Source: Pantoea piersonii
GTDB lineage: Bacteria; Pseudomonadota; Gammaproteobacteria; Enterobacterales; Enterobacteriaceae
Length of the DNA: 64,000 bases
Assembly: GCF_003612015.1 (NCBI RefSeq)
Contig: NZ_RARB01000002.1
Coordinates: 435,590-499,589, forward strand
Reading direction: 5' to 3'
Shown here: positions 24,237-33,703 of the stretch, one piece after another
How the letters are laid out: every line of letters begins with the position of its first letter
How positions within the stretch are numbered: position 1 is the first letter of the stretch
The notes under the pieces: model-generated
Told to the model about the DNA's origin: nothing
The model's database searches: none
The model's input: only the letters and a program-made list of their open reading frames with translations
Position numbers and translations under genes: made by a program

Positions 24237-24650
24237 ATGGTTAAAGTCAGCATTGCTCAGGGATTGAGTAAGTCTGGGGTTGCTCACAGATACGCACAGA
24301 ACCTTGCTGAACATATATCATTGGGGCGTCAATTTTGGTGTTTTGGTTCCCATGGTGGTTTTGAAAGAAACTATGAGGCGATGTCTGCGAATATTAGGAA
24401 GATTCATCTTCTTATCGATGGAGACAAACCCTGGCATCCTGACGCGCCATTGAGCGAAAGAACAAGCAACAATTATCTGGTTTACGCCAAACATTTCTAT
24501 CGCGAAGAACACCTGCAGCTACTTGCAATAATATCTCCAAACGCGCATCAAGTAATTGATGATCTGCTTCCGGGTCTGGTGGATTTAGCCGAACAATTCA
24601 TCGAACTTAGCGACGAAGAGTTGGCATTACTAAAAACATATCAAGCTTAA
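24237..24650 (+). CDS. Unknown accessory protein, second of a coupled pair
   Basis: 137 residues, one base after its partner, so translationally coupled. QFWCFGSHGGFERNYEAMSA, NIRKIHLLIDGDKPWHPDAP and NNYLVYAKHFYREEHLQLLA are distinctive, but I do not recognise them. The C-terminus is acidic and helical (DLAEQFIELSDEELALLKTY). Likely forms a complex with the first protein. Confidence 0.6.
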   Translation: MVKVSIAQGLSKSGVAHRYAQNLAEHISLGRQFWCFGSHGGFERNYEAMSANIRKIHLLIDGDKPWHPDAPLSERTSNNYLVYAKHFYREEHLQLLAIISPNAHQVIDDLLPGLVDLAEQFIELSDEELALLKTYQA

Positions 24651-24724
24651 CTATCCCTTTCTTGCTTCCCATTGCACCGCATCCCCGCTAGGATTTATCC
24701 CACGTTACTTATGGGGATAGGGAT

Positions 24725-25021
24725 ATGAAGAAAGTTATTTTGGGTGTAGTAGCTGCGTTGTTGCTTTCAGGTTGTGTCTACACCGGCACCAATTTTGATG
24801 AATCAAAACTGGCAAATGTGCATAAAGGCGAGACTACAAAGCAGGAGGTTATTTCCTACTTTGGTAATCCATCGACAACAACCGTGGATTCAGATGGCAA
24901 CGAATTGCTAATGTGGACTTACAGCATTGGCAGCGCATTTGGTGCAGATGCCAAAGTGCTAACAGTCAAAACCCATAACGGTAAGGTCGAGTCATACTCG
25001 GTCAGTAAGTCGAAAATATAA
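24725..25021 (+). CDS. Phage lipoprotein, SmpA/OmlA (BamE-like) domain
   Basis: 98 residues. Signal peptide ends LLLSGC (Cys17), then YTGTNFDESKLANVHKGETT, KQEVISYFGNPSTTTVDSDG, LLMWTYSIGSAFGADAKV: the BamE-like fold (hydrophobic strand, GxxT, GxP). Encoded inside the tail cluster with its own terminator, so probably expressed from the lysogen. Could alter the outer membrane of the host; superinfection exclusion is speculation. Confidence 0.75.
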   Translation: MKKVILGVVAALLLSGCVYTGTNFDESKLANVHKGETTKQEVISYFGNPSTTTVDSDGNELLMWTYSIGSAFGADAKVLTVKTHNGKVESYSVSKSKI

Positions 25022-25039
25022 ACGCATCACCGATAACAT

Positions 25040-25064
25040 AACCTCGCTCCGGCGGGGTTTTTTT
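25040..25064 (+). terminator. Terminator after lipoprotein gene
   Basis: ACCTCGC TCC GGCGGGGTTTTTTT-type hairpin and T-run, just before the tape measure gene. Confidence 0.8.
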
Positions 25065-25080
25065 ATGCCTGGAGAAATAG

Positions 25081-27687
25081 ATGGCCGAGAAAGTAGGTGA
25101 GATTTATTACGATGTCGACCTAGACACTGCTCAGATGATTGCAGCAAACCAAAAGGCGCGTCAGGAGTTAGATAACCTCGGCAATCAAGCCAAGGGAGCT
25201 GCTGCGGGCGTTAAAAATCTCGAAACTCAAATGAAGTCATCTGCCGCAGCAGTTAATCAGGCAACAAAAGCTGGGGGTAGCTTCCGTAGCCAGTTCCAGC
25301 AGGCAGGCTATCAGATCCAGGACTTCATCGTTCAGGTGCAGGGCGGACAGTCTGCATTAGTCGCCTTCAGCCAGCAAGGCTCACAATTAGCTGGGGCTTT
25401 TGGACCAACAGGCGCAATTGTGGGTGCGGTTATCGCGTTAGGAACAGTGATAGCAGGAACGCTAATTACTGCCCTCAATGGCGGTAAAAATGCTATGGAC
25501 GCCCTTAAGGATGCTGCTGATGAAATGGATAAGGTGATCACCATCTCTCAGAATGGTGTCGCAGCTCTCTCTGACAAATATGCAAACCTGGCGCGCGTGA
25601 ATGGTCAAGTAGCAACACTGATGCGAAATCAGGCATTGCTTGAATACAATCAGGCCATTGCAAAAATACCGGGTGCGATAAGTGATGCAACTGGCGCATT
25701 TGTATCATTAGGCGATAAAGTTTCTGGCGCTTTTACTGGTGGCATTCCATCAGTTAACAACTTTACCCGTGCCATGTCAGATCTGAATATCACTACGGAT
25801 ACATTTAGTGACGTTATCAAGCAGGTCCCGACCCGCCTGGGTGGCGTTGATCCTGCGCTTTCAGCTATTAACAATACCGTTACGGCGCTTTCATCAAAGC
25901 TTGGAATCTCCGATCAGGCTGCCTTTGAATTGTCGAAGCAACTTTCAGACCTCAGCAAAAATCCATCGCCTCAAGCCTTGCAAGATCTCGCTAACAAGTT
26001 GCAGGGCATGACCTCATCTAGCAAAGACGGACAGGCGGCAATTACTGCATTGCTAGGGCCAATCGTGGCGCTTTCACGGGAGGCAGCAAACGCGGCGTTC
26101 AACGTTAGTCTGCTCAAAAATAATACTGACAACCTGACAGAGGGTCAGAAGAACCTTATTAAGCAATCAGAGCGAAATTTAGCTCTATCAAAATTGCAAG
26201 GCGAGGCGAGAGCAAGGCTGGCTGCGCAATATGCTGCCGAGGATGCCGGTTTTGCCAAAGATGATCCACATACTAAACAGATGCAAGCCGATGCCGCTGC
26301 TACATATAGTAATTTGGAAGCAAGTCAGAAGTTAAAAGCTGAGCAAAAAAAATCAGCTTCTCAAATGGATTCTATCGCGCAGAAACTCGCTAATCTCAAG
26401 CAGCAAGCCGAACTGTCAGCCGATTCAACTAATACACTGAGCCGAGAGCAAGCGATACTTAATGCTCAGATTTCACTTGGTAAGGGCGCAACTCAGCAAC
26501 AGATTCAATTAGCTGGTGAATATGCAGCGGAAAAATGGGACACAGCGAATGCCATTAAAGCTCAGGCAGCAGCGGAGAAACTACTGCCGGAAACGCGAGA
26601 AAATGCGAGTTACAAACAAGATGTAGAAGATCTTAAAACGGCTTTAGCAGCTAAAAAAATCTCTCAACAACAGGCCGACGCTACTGCTGAACAACTGGAA
26701 AAGCAGCATCAGGTGAATATTGCCAAAATACGCGCAGAGCAGGTTGTTTCTCCAGCTCAGGATGCAATTGGCACTGTAGACCCTGTCCAGCAATTGGCTA
26801 ACCAAAATGCTCAAAAGCTGGCACTCATCCAGCAATTTGAACAGCAACGGCTAATTACAGAGCAACAGAGTCTTTCCCTTCGCAATGCAGCTAATACCGA
26901 ATATGAGCAGCAGCGTATCGCAGCGCAGTGGCAAATTTATAAGGCTCAGGACCAGTCTAACGAATTACTGGGGACGGCGATTGAATCACTAGGCGGCGGC
27001 GCTACAAATGCGATAACTGGCCTGCTGAATGGTACTCAAAGTCTGTCAGAGGCTTTTGCAAACCTAGGCACGTCTGTGCTTAACGGCCTGGTGAGTAGCT
27101 TAGTTGAAATGGGGGTTCGCTGGGTTGAATCGGCAGTAATGGGTCAAGCGGCGCAACAAACAGCCATTGCAGCTAACCAGGCAACCTCAGCAGCAGCTTT
27201 AGCAACCTCAACCGCGATGGGCGCAGCATCAGCAGCAACGCTTCTTGCCGCCTTTTCTCCCGCGGCTATGGCGGCTTCAATCGCAACATCCGGCGGTGCT
27301 GCTGCTGCTGGACTGGCAGGTTACACGACAGCCATGACTGCAGCGCAAACAATGTCCCTTGCCGGTATGCGCGAGCACGGCGGCCCTGTTAATGCCAGCA
27401 GCATGTACCGAGTAGGTGAGGGCGGTAAGCCTGAAATTTTCAAAGCCAGCAACGGCAGTCAGTACATGATCCCCGGCGATAGCGGCAAGGTGATCAGCAA
27501 TAGCGATCTTGGTGGCGCAGGCAGTGACGGCGGCGGCACGGTTTTTAATGTGGCGTTCAACATCCAGACCACTAACGGTATTGATGACGCCACCATGCAG
27601 AAAATGGCAGGCATGATGAAGCAGGTCGCGCTCTATCAGATGAAAGATCAAACAAGACCGGGCGGATTGCTCGGGCCTCGCAAATAA
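25081..27687 (+). CDS. Tape measure protein
   Basis: 868 residues. N-terminal GEIYYDVDLDTAQMIAANQK is the lambda-like tape measure start; membrane-like segment about 100 to 130 (GAIVGAVIALGTVIAGTLIT); long Ala/Gln/Lys helices from about 330 to 620; Ala-rich hydrophobic part near 690 to 760; C-terminus HGGPVNASSMYRVGEGGKPE, FKASNGSQYMIPG, the conserved end. It sets tail length and is ejected during infection. Confidence 0.95.
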   Translation: MAEKVGEIYYDVDLDTAQMIAANQKARQELDNLGNQAKGAAAGVKNLETQMKSSAAAVNQATKAGGSFRSQFQQAGYQIQDFIVQVQGGQSALVAFSQQGSQLAGAFGPTGAIVGAVIALGTVIAGTLITALNGGKNAMDALKDAADEMDKVITISQNGVAALSDKYANLARVNGQVATLMRNQALLEYNQAIAKIPGAISDATGAFVSLGDKVSGAFTGGIPSVNNFTRAMSDLNITTDTFSDVIKQVPTRLGGVDPALSAINNTVTALSSKLGISDQAAFELSKQLSDLSKNPSPQALQDLANKLQGMTSSSKDGQAAITALLGPIVALSREAANAAFNVSLLKNNTDNLTEGQKNLIKQSERNLALSKLQGEARARLAAQYAAEDAGFAKDDPHTKQMQADAAATYSNLEASQKLKAEQKKSASQMDSIAQKLANLKQQAELSADSTNTLSREQAILNAQISLGKGATQQQIQLAGEYAAEKWDTANAIKAQAAAEKLLPETRENASYKQDVEDLKTALAAKKISQQQADATAEQLEKQHQVNIAKIRAEQVVSPAQDAIGTVDPVQQLANQNAQKLALIQQFEQQRLITEQQSLSLRNAANTEYEQQRIAAQWQIYKAQDQSNELLGTAIESLGGGATNAITGLLNGTQSLSEAFANLGTSVLNGLVSSLVEMGVRWVESAVMGQAAQQTAIAANQATSAAALATSTAMGAASAATLLAAFSPAAMAASIATSGGAAAAGLAGYTTAMTAAQTMSLAGMREHGGPVNASSMYRVGEGGKPEIFKASNGSQYMIPGDSGKVISNSDLGGAGSDGGGTVFNVAFNIQTTNGIDDATMQKMAGMMKQVALYQMKDQTRPGGLLGPRK

Positions 27688-27698
27688 CAGGAAATACC

Positions 27699-28052
27699 AT
27701 GCCAGAAACTTTCACATGGAGCCCGCAGGCGGGCTTCACGGGCGAGCGTACGCCTGATGTAGCCGTAGTGAAGTTAGGTGATGGCTACGAACAGCGTCAG
27801 GTGAAGGGTATCAACCCGCTTATGGGGAAATATCCGCTCACCTTCATTGGCTACGACGATTCCAAATGCGGCAGGATAAACGTGGCGAAAGCCGTGGATG
27901 CGTTTCTGACTGCGCGCATGGCCGTTGAGTCGTTCTACTGGACGCCAAATGATACCGGCGTTCAGGCACTGTATGTGTGCCGTTCGTGGTCGATGCAGAA
28001 GACCAAGGGCGTGTACACGTTAACCGGAACATTCGAGCAAGTACCCCGTTAA
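27699..28052 (+). CDS. Minor tail protein M-like
   Basis: 117 residues. FTWSPQAGFTGERTPDVAVV, KLGDGYEQRQVKGINPL and a final YTLTGTFEQVPR match lambda gpM, a baseplate/tail-tip component. Follows the tape measure gene as in lambda. Confidence 0.88.
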   Translation: MPETFTWSPQAGFTGERTPDVAVVKLGDGYEQRQVKGINPLMGKYPLTFIGYDDSKCGRINVAKAVDAFLTARMAVESFYWTPNDTGVQALYVCRSWSMQKTKGVYTLTGTFEQVPR

Positions 28053-28067
28053 CTCAGGAGTGAAATC

Positions 28068-28295
28068 ATGACCTTAGAACAGCGAATCGAAGCTTTAGAG
28101 AAGAAAGTGGCTAATCTGACAATGCCCAACGACAAAGCGGAAGAGTTGGCGAAGATGATGCGGGATGTTGCGGCTGAGACGATTAAAAATGCGCGCCGTC
28201 CCGGTGGGTTGATGGACAAGCCAGATCAAGAAGCGGCCACGCTTATGGCCGCTAAGTTGGCAACTCGTAAATTACTTGCTGAGCAGGCGGAGTGA
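28068..28295 (+). CDS. Small coiled-coil phage protein
   Basis: 75 residues behind CAGGAG. TLEQRIEALEKKVANLTMPN is a short coiled coil; the C-terminus (AATLMAAKLATRKLLAEQAE) is helical. Not recognised. The last 24 bases overlap the convergent gene on the other strand. Confidence 0.6.
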   Translation: MTLEQRIEALEKKVANLTMPNDKAEELAKMMRDVAAETIKNARRPGGLMDKPDQEAATLMAAKLATRKLLAEQAE

Positions 28296-28490
28296 CTCTT
28301 CCAAAACCTTAGCGACGGCGCTATTAGCCCCGTAATTGGCAATTGTCTGGTTAATCTCACTTTCTACCGACTTGATCTCATTCTCATGCATTCTTTGCAC
28401 TAAAGTGCGAATTAAATATTCAGCACCACCCATGCGGTACTGAAGTATCAGAATGTCTTCCTTAATTTTATCGATCTCTGCTTGAGACAT
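28272..28490 (-). CDS. Small helical protein, convergent within tail cluster
   Basis: 72 residues from ATG at 28490 (SD AGGAAA); an upstream ATG at 28520 has a poor SD distance. SQAEIDKIKEDILILQYRMG, GAEYLIRTLVQRMHENEIKS. Opposite to the tail genes, so expressed independently, probably in the lysogen. Function unknown. Confidence 0.6.
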   Translation of the reverse strand: MSQAEIDKIKEDILILQYRMGGAEYLIRTLVQRMHENEIKSVESEINQTIANYGANSAVAKVLEESLRLLSK

Positions 28491-28665
28491 AATTTTTCCT
28501 GTCCAGAGGTAATCAGCCATCCCTCATTGCTGTGTGCGCCCATGCCCCAAACATGGACGGGCTGAATACTCAACATATCCTTATCTGTAAATGAGCAACA
28601 TCCTGATATTCGATCAGTAATCATCCAATGGCTGCCACCTAGCGGCCTTTTTTTATGGGCGTAAT

Positions 28666-29370
28666 ATGCGAGACATACCAGCAGAACTAATCATCGAGAG
28701 CGTTGATGCCGGTGTCGGCGCGATGCTCGACCTGTTTGAAGTCGACCTGCAGTCGTTCGGCGGTGATATCGTCCGCTTCCACGCTGGCACCAATGGCTAT
28801 TACAACGATGTCATCTGGCAGGGGCGCGCTTATTCGGCCTACCCGATCGCCGTGGAAGGATTCGAAGTGAAATCTGAGGGGACGTATTCGCGCCCGACAA
28901 TGAAGGTGGCGAACATCACCGGACTGATAACCGGCATCAACCACGATTTCGATGATGCTTTGGGCGCCGTGGTGACGCGCCGACAGGTGCTGGTTAAGCA
29001 TCTGGACGCGGTGAACTTCCCGAAAGGTAATGCAGATGCGGATCCGACCATGGAGGCCGTGTCGCGCTACGTAATCGAGGAAATGGCAGAAGAGACTTTC
29101 GAGACTGTCACCTACAACCTGGCGACGCCGGTGGACTGTGATAACGCCATTATCCCGGCGCGCACTATCCTGGCTGATGTGTGCCAGTGGGTGTATCGCG
29201 GTGATGGCTGTGGCTATTCAGGCCCGGCCGTTGCCGACGAGAAAGACAATCCGACCTCAGATATGTCGAAGGACAAATGCTCAAAACACCTGAGCGGCTG
29301 CGAGTTCCGTTATCCGAAGCCGAATGCGAAGCCTTACGGCGGCTATCCCGGATCAGCGAAGGTATCATGA
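28666..29370 (+). CDS. Minor tail protein L-like
   Basis: 234 residues. FEVDLQSFGGDIVRFHAGTN, TYSRPTMKVANITGLITGIN and the cysteine-rich CQWVYRGDGCGYSG with CSKHLSGCEFRY are typical of lambda gpL, which binds an iron-sulphur cluster at the tail tip. Overlaps K by four bases. Confidence 0.92.
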   Translation: MRDIPAELIIESVDAGVGAMLDLFEVDLQSFGGDIVRFHAGTNGYYNDVIWQGRAYSAYPIAVEGFEVKSEGTYSRPTMKVANITGLITGINHDFDDALGAVVTRRQVLVKHLDAVNFPKGNADADPTMEAVSRYVIEEMAEETFETVTYNLATPVDCDNAIIPARTILADVCQWVYRGDGCGYSGPAVADEKDNPTSDMSKDKCSKHLSGCEFRYPKPNAKPYGGYPGSAKVS

Positions 29371-30095
29371 TGATTGAAAATGAGTGCCTGGACTACGCCG
29401 CCTCATCTGCAGAAGAGGTTTGCGGACTGATAATCGACAATCAGCGGTTATGGCTTTGTCGCAATGCGCATCCCGATCCGCAGCAAAATTTCCGAATTGA
29501 CGAAGCAGACTGGCTTAAAGCAGAGGCGGCGGGAGAAATTACCGCCGTTTTTCATTCTCACCCTGAGCCGAAACCGGTTCTGTCTGCTGCCGATCGCAGC
29601 GCGCAGCTGGCTACCGGCATCGACTGGTGGTTAGCCAGTGATGGCTGCCTTCGAAAATTCCGTCCGGTGCCGCATTTGCTGGGCAGGCGGTTTGAGCATG
29701 GCGTGACGGACTGCTACACGCTGTTTCGCGATGCCTACCACCTTTGCGGCATTGATTTGCCTGACTTCGAGCGAGGTAATGGATGGTGGGTGCGAGGGGA
29801 AAACCTTTACCTGAAGAACATGGCAGCCAATGGCTTCAGTGAAGTCGCCTTCGATGCCATCCAGCCCGGCGACGTAATCATCAGGCGCGCGTTTCCTGAA
29901 TGCGACCCCTGCCACGCAATGATCTGGCTGGGTGACAACACTATCCTCCATCACGAAGTGCATGGCCGGTTAAGCCGCCGCGAGACACTTCGTCAGCTTC
30001 ACGTTCCTCTTATTCACTCCATCTGGAGACACGAACGATGCTCACTTTTGGATTTGCGGGGAATTTACGACGACATTTCCGCCAGATCGATTTGA
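29367..30095 (+). CDS. Tail tip protein K-like, JAMM + NlpC/P60
   Basis: 242 residues. The N-terminal half has a JAMM metallo-site: EEVCGLII, HSHPEP, SAADRS. The C-terminal half (about 110 to 242) has NlpC/P60 features: catalytic Cys in TDCYTLFRD, His in CHAMIWLG. Both are found in lambda gpK. It likely trims tail proteins and murein at entry. ATG at 29367 overlaps the L stop. Confidence 0.9.
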   Translation: MMIENECLDYAASSAEEVCGLIIDNQRLWLCRNAHPDPQQNFRIDEADWLKAEAAGEITAVFHSHPEPKPVLSAADRSAQLATGIDWWLASDGCLRKFRPVPHLLGRRFEHGVTDCYTLFRDAYHLCGIDLPDFERGNGWWVRGENLYLKNMAANGFSEVAFDAIQPGDVIIRRAFPECDPCHAMIWLGDNTILHHEVHGRLSRRETLRQLHVPLIHSIWRHERCSLLDLRGIYDDISARSI

Positions 30096-30562
30096 ACGTA
30101 GACACTCCGGCTCAGGGGCTTCGGCTGCTACTGGCTCAGTGCCCGGATTTTAAGCGTGACTTTTACCAGACCCGTCTGCGTATGCGCATCGACGGCAGCG
30201 ATATCTCCGGCGACAACCTGGAGTTTCACATGAACCGTCATTTAAAAGACGGTGCCAGGGTGCTATTCGTCCCGGTTGTTGAAGGCTCAATTTCGGCCGT
30301 GGCTGCAGCGTGGATCATGGTTGCAGTAACCGTCGCATCAGTGGCTTATTCGCTTTATATGACTTCGCATATGAAGACGAAGACATCGGCCGATCAGGAT
30401 ACCAATTCCATTACCAACAACTCATTTACCAGCGCAGAGAACCGGGTGGGACAGGGGCGGCCCGTGCCTATCCTGCTGGGCGAAATGGTGGTCGGAAGCA
30501 ACGTTATCAGCCTCGGTATCGACACCACAAACAATCAGGACTGGGACATTTCAATAAGCTAA
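30038..30562 (+). CDS. Tail assembly protein I-like
   Basis: 174 residues starting inside K (58-base overlap, other frame) as in lambda. The N-terminus LTFGFAGNLRRHFRQIDLNV, RLLLAQCPDFKRD is ubiquitin-like; a hydrophobic stretch (AVAAAWIMVAVTVASVAYSL) and GQGRPVPILLGEMVVGSNVI follow. Needed for tail-tip assembly. Confidence 0.9.
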   Translation: MLTFGFAGNLRRHFRQIDLNVDTPAQGLRLLLAQCPDFKRDFYQTRLRMRIDGSDISGDNLEFHMNRHLKDGARVLFVPVVEGSISAVAAAWIMVAVTVASVAYSLYMTSHMKTKTSADQDTNSITNNSFTSAENRVGQGRPVPILLGEMVVGSNVISLGIDTTNNQDWDISIS

Positions 30563-30571
30563 GGTGACAGC

Positions 30572-33500
30572 ATGAGTTCAGGCGGCGGTGGCGGCAGCAC
30601 TCCTAAATTAATCGACGACAATCTCAAATCTAAGCAATTCCTCCGCGTTCTGGACCTCATTTCCGAAGGTCCGATTTATGGTCCGGTAGACCAGAGTCAC
30701 CTTTCTTCCTTCATGCTGAATGACACGCCTGTAACCGATTCTGCGGGCGGAGTCACTATCAATGGCGTGAGTGTCGCCTGGCGACCGGGTACGGCTTCTC
30801 AGTTACCTATCACTGGCTTCAACACGGTAGAGGCAACGACGGTTGTTAATACAGCCGTTAAGCAGGCGACGCCACTGGTGCGCACCGTAACGGATACTGA
30901 TGTTGATCGCATTCGCATGAATATCGGCGTTTCTGGGCTAGTGGAGCAGGACACAAAGGGAAATCAGCACGAAACGTCAGTGACCATGGTGATTGAAACC
31001 CGTAACGGCGCCGGGTCATGGCAGATTCAGAAGACTGTCACCATCAGCGGCAAGCAGTCAGGTGAATACCTTGAGGCGCACCTGTTTGACGCACCGCAAA
31101 CCAAACCGTTCGACATCCGGCTTCGCCGCGTAACGCCTGACAGTTCCAGTGATCTGCTCACCAACGGCACTATCTGGAACAGCTATACAGAAATCACTGA
31201 CGATAATCTCTCATATCCCTACGCAGCCATAGCTGGCTGCGTTGTTGATCGGGACCAGTACGCTGACACCCCAGCGCGGACTTACCACCTTCGCGGTCTG
31301 ATTGTCGATGTGCCTGATAATTACGACCCGATCGCGCGCACCTACACAGGCATCTGGACGGGTAGCTTTAAGTCGGCCTGGACGAATAACCCGGCATGGA
31401 TATTTCGCGCGCTGGTGAAAAATGCCCGTTATGGCCTGGCTCGTCGCGCTGGTTATATCGACGTCGACGACGGCAGCCTCTATGTGCTGTCGCAGTTCTG
31501 CGATCAGCTGGTCGATGATGGCTATGGCGGAAAAGAGCCTCGCTTTACGCTGAATGCTTACATTACTGAGCAGAAAAGCGCGCGCGAACTGCTGGACGAT
31601 ATCGCCGGGATGTTCCGCGGCATTGCCCTGTGGGACGGCATGCGCTTTTCCGTGATGCTGGACAACCCACAGGACCCGGTTGCCTCGATCACCAATGCAA
31701 ACGTCGTAGATGGCCTGTTCACCTACAGCTCAATGAAACGCTCAGAGCGCTACAACGCTGTCATCGTCTCCTGGACTGACCCGAACAATGGCTGGTCACA
31801 GGTGAAAGAGTACGTTTCCGATGATGGCCTGATTGATCGCTACGGCTACAACGAAACCACCATAGAGGCATTCGGCTGCACGTCACGCGGCCAGGCATTC
31901 CGTACGGGAAAATGGCTGATTGAAACAGCTAAACGAGAAACCAAGAAAACCACGTTCAAAATGGCGCGCGAAGCCATCCGCTTTATTCCCGGCGATGTGG
32001 TTGAAGTTCTCGATAACAGGCATGCGGCAACCCGCCTTGGCGGCCGGATAATATCTCATGCGGGCGCGTCTATTACGGTCGACGCGGATGTTTCTGAACT
32101 GGCCGGTAGCGGCGACACAATGTCGCTGATGGGGGCAGACGGGAAGTTCACAAAGTACGTCATTGCCAGCGTGGCGGGGCGTGTCATTACCCTGAAGTCC
32201 GCACCAGCCTGGGTGAGAGACGGTACCGTATTCGTCATCTCAACCGGTGAAGTTGCACCGCGACTGTTCCGCATCATGGGTATTTCCGAGGATGACAACA
32301 ACTCGGTTTACAGCGTCACGGCTACTCTGCATGACCCAAACAAGCAGGCAGTGGTCGATGATGGTGCTGTGTTCGAAATGCCCAACGATACCCTGAACGG
32401 ATATCGCGTTCCGAACATCGAAAATCTGCGGATCATCAATACGAACAGCGAAACCGTCCAGGTAACAGCAACGTGGGAGACGGCAACGCTCACGAAGAAA
32501 ATCATGTTCGAGCTCTACGTCTACACCACTGACGGAAAGGTGGTAGCGCAGTACGAAACAGATCAGTTCCGATATGATTTTTACGGTCTGGATGCGGGGA
32601 ATTACACGCTGGGCGTGCGCGGACGCAATGAGAACGGCATGAAGGGAGCGGAAACGCAGGTCAGCCTGGTTATCGGCGCGCCAGCGGCACCGACCTTTGT
32701 ACAGTGGAACCCCGGCATCTTTTCTGCAGACATCGTTCCAGTGATGAGCGTCAGCGCAACGACTGATACGACTTTTGAGTTCTGGTACACCGGCGAGGTT
32801 CCGGCAAGCAGCATCGGCAATGTCGAAAACGAGGCTCAGTTTCTGGGGCGCGCTTCGCAGTGGACGCTGCACGGGCTCAAGGCTGACAAAACCTATTATA
32901 TGTACGTGCGTACCAAAAATGCGTTTGGTGTGTCAGCTTTCGTGCAGGTATCCGGTCAGGCGTCAGCTGATATCCCCGGCATGCTGGACTATATCGACGA
33001 GGCGGTGAGGAAGTCCGAGGCATTTGAGCGGCTCTCTTCGAATATCGACACGAATATAGAAGGGATATTGCAGAACGCGCTTAACCTGGACGCTTCCGTA
33101 GACCATCAGTTCGAAGCTTACGGGCGCAACCGCGCTGACATCATCAGTGTCAGGCAAACCATCGCGACGAATGATTCGGCCTACGCCCAGCGCATGGATC
33201 AGATTCAGGCGCAGTCTGACAAGAACACCTCATCAGTACAGCAGGTATCCAGCGCTTATGCTGATCTGAGCGGGAAATTGTCTGCTCAGTGGGGCGTTAA
33301 AGTGCAGGTAGACAGTAACGGCAATAAATATGTTGCTGGCATGCAACTGGGAGTTGAAGGGAATAATGGTTCTGTCCAGTCTTATGCACTTTTCAGTGCT
33401 GATAATTTCGGTATTTACAACACTACCAACGGCACTTATCAACTGGCGTTCGCGGCTATCAATGGTCAGGTGTTTATCAGGGATGCGTTTATTAATTATG

Positions 33501-33703
33501 CATCATTTACCCTCGCCAAAGTGGGTTCATGGTACTCAGCTAATTACGTTGCTGGAAAATCGGGAACGATTATGCGAAACGACGGCACTTTTGAATTATA
33601 TGGAGGTTCAGGCACATCAGGCGGTAGCGTCTTCAATGAAACCGGCATGGCTGTTTATGATGCTAACGGCGTCGAGCGCTTCAAGGCGGGGAAACTAAAC
33701 TGA
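30572..33703 (+). CDS. Host specificity protein J-like
   Basis: 1043 residues. Start SSGGGGGSTPKLIDDNLKSK and RVLDLISEGPIYGPV are the gpJ hallmark; fibronectin-like parts near 620 to 800; a coiled coil (residues about 810 to 900) and a C-terminal domain that would bind the receptor (residues about 905 to 1043). It forms the tail-tip fibre. The last codons abut the next gene. The C-terminal part is AT-richer, as expected for a variable receptor-binding tip. Confidence 0.95.
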   Translation: MSSGGGGGSTPKLIDDNLKSKQFLRVLDLISEGPIYGPVDQSHLSSFMLNDTPVTDSAGGVTINGVSVAWRPGTASQLPITGFNTVEATTVVNTAVKQATPLVRTVTDTDVDRIRMNIGVSGLVEQDTKGNQHETSVTMVIETRNGAGSWQIQKTVTISGKQSGEYLEAHLFDAPQTKPFDIRLRRVTPDSSSDLLTNGTIWNSYTEITDDNLSYPYAAIAGCVVDRDQYADTPARTYHLRGLIVDVPDNYDPIARTYTGIWTGSFKSAWTNNPAWIFRALVKNARYGLARRAGYIDVDDGSLYVLSQFCDQLVDDGYGGKEPRFTLNAYITEQKSARELLDDIAGMFRGIALWDGMRFSVMLDNPQDPVASITNANVVDGLFTYSSMKRSERYNAVIVSWTDPNNGWSQVKEYVSDDGLIDRYGYNETTIEAFGCTSRGQAFRTGKWLIETAKRETKKTTFKMAREAIRFIPGDVVEVLDNRHAATRLGGRIISHAGASITVDADVSELAGSGDTMSLMGADGKFTKYVIASVAGRVITLKSAPAWVRDGTVFVISTGEVAPRLFRIMGISEDDNNSVYSVTATLHDPNKQAVVDDGAVFEMPNDTLNGYRVPNIENLRIINTNSETVQVTATWETATLTKKIMFELYVYTTDGKVVAQYETDQFRYDFYGLDAGNYTLGVRGRNENGMKGAETQVSLVIGAPAAPTFVQWNPGIFSADIVPVMSVSATTDTTFEFWYTGEVPASSIGNVENEAQFLGRASQWTLHGLKADKTYYMYVRTKNAFGVSAFVQVSGQASADIPGMLDYIDEAVRKSEAFERLSSNIDTNIEGILQNALNLDASVDHQFEAYGRNRADIISVRQTIATNDSAYAQRMDQIQAQSDKNTSSVQQVSSAYADLSGKLSAQWGVKVQVDSNGNKYVAGMQLGVEGNNGSVQSYALFSADNFGIYNTTNGTYQLAFAAINGQVFIRDAFINYASFTLAKVGSWYSANYVAGKSGTIMRNDGTFELYGGSGTSGGSVFNETGMAVYDANGVERFKAGKLN

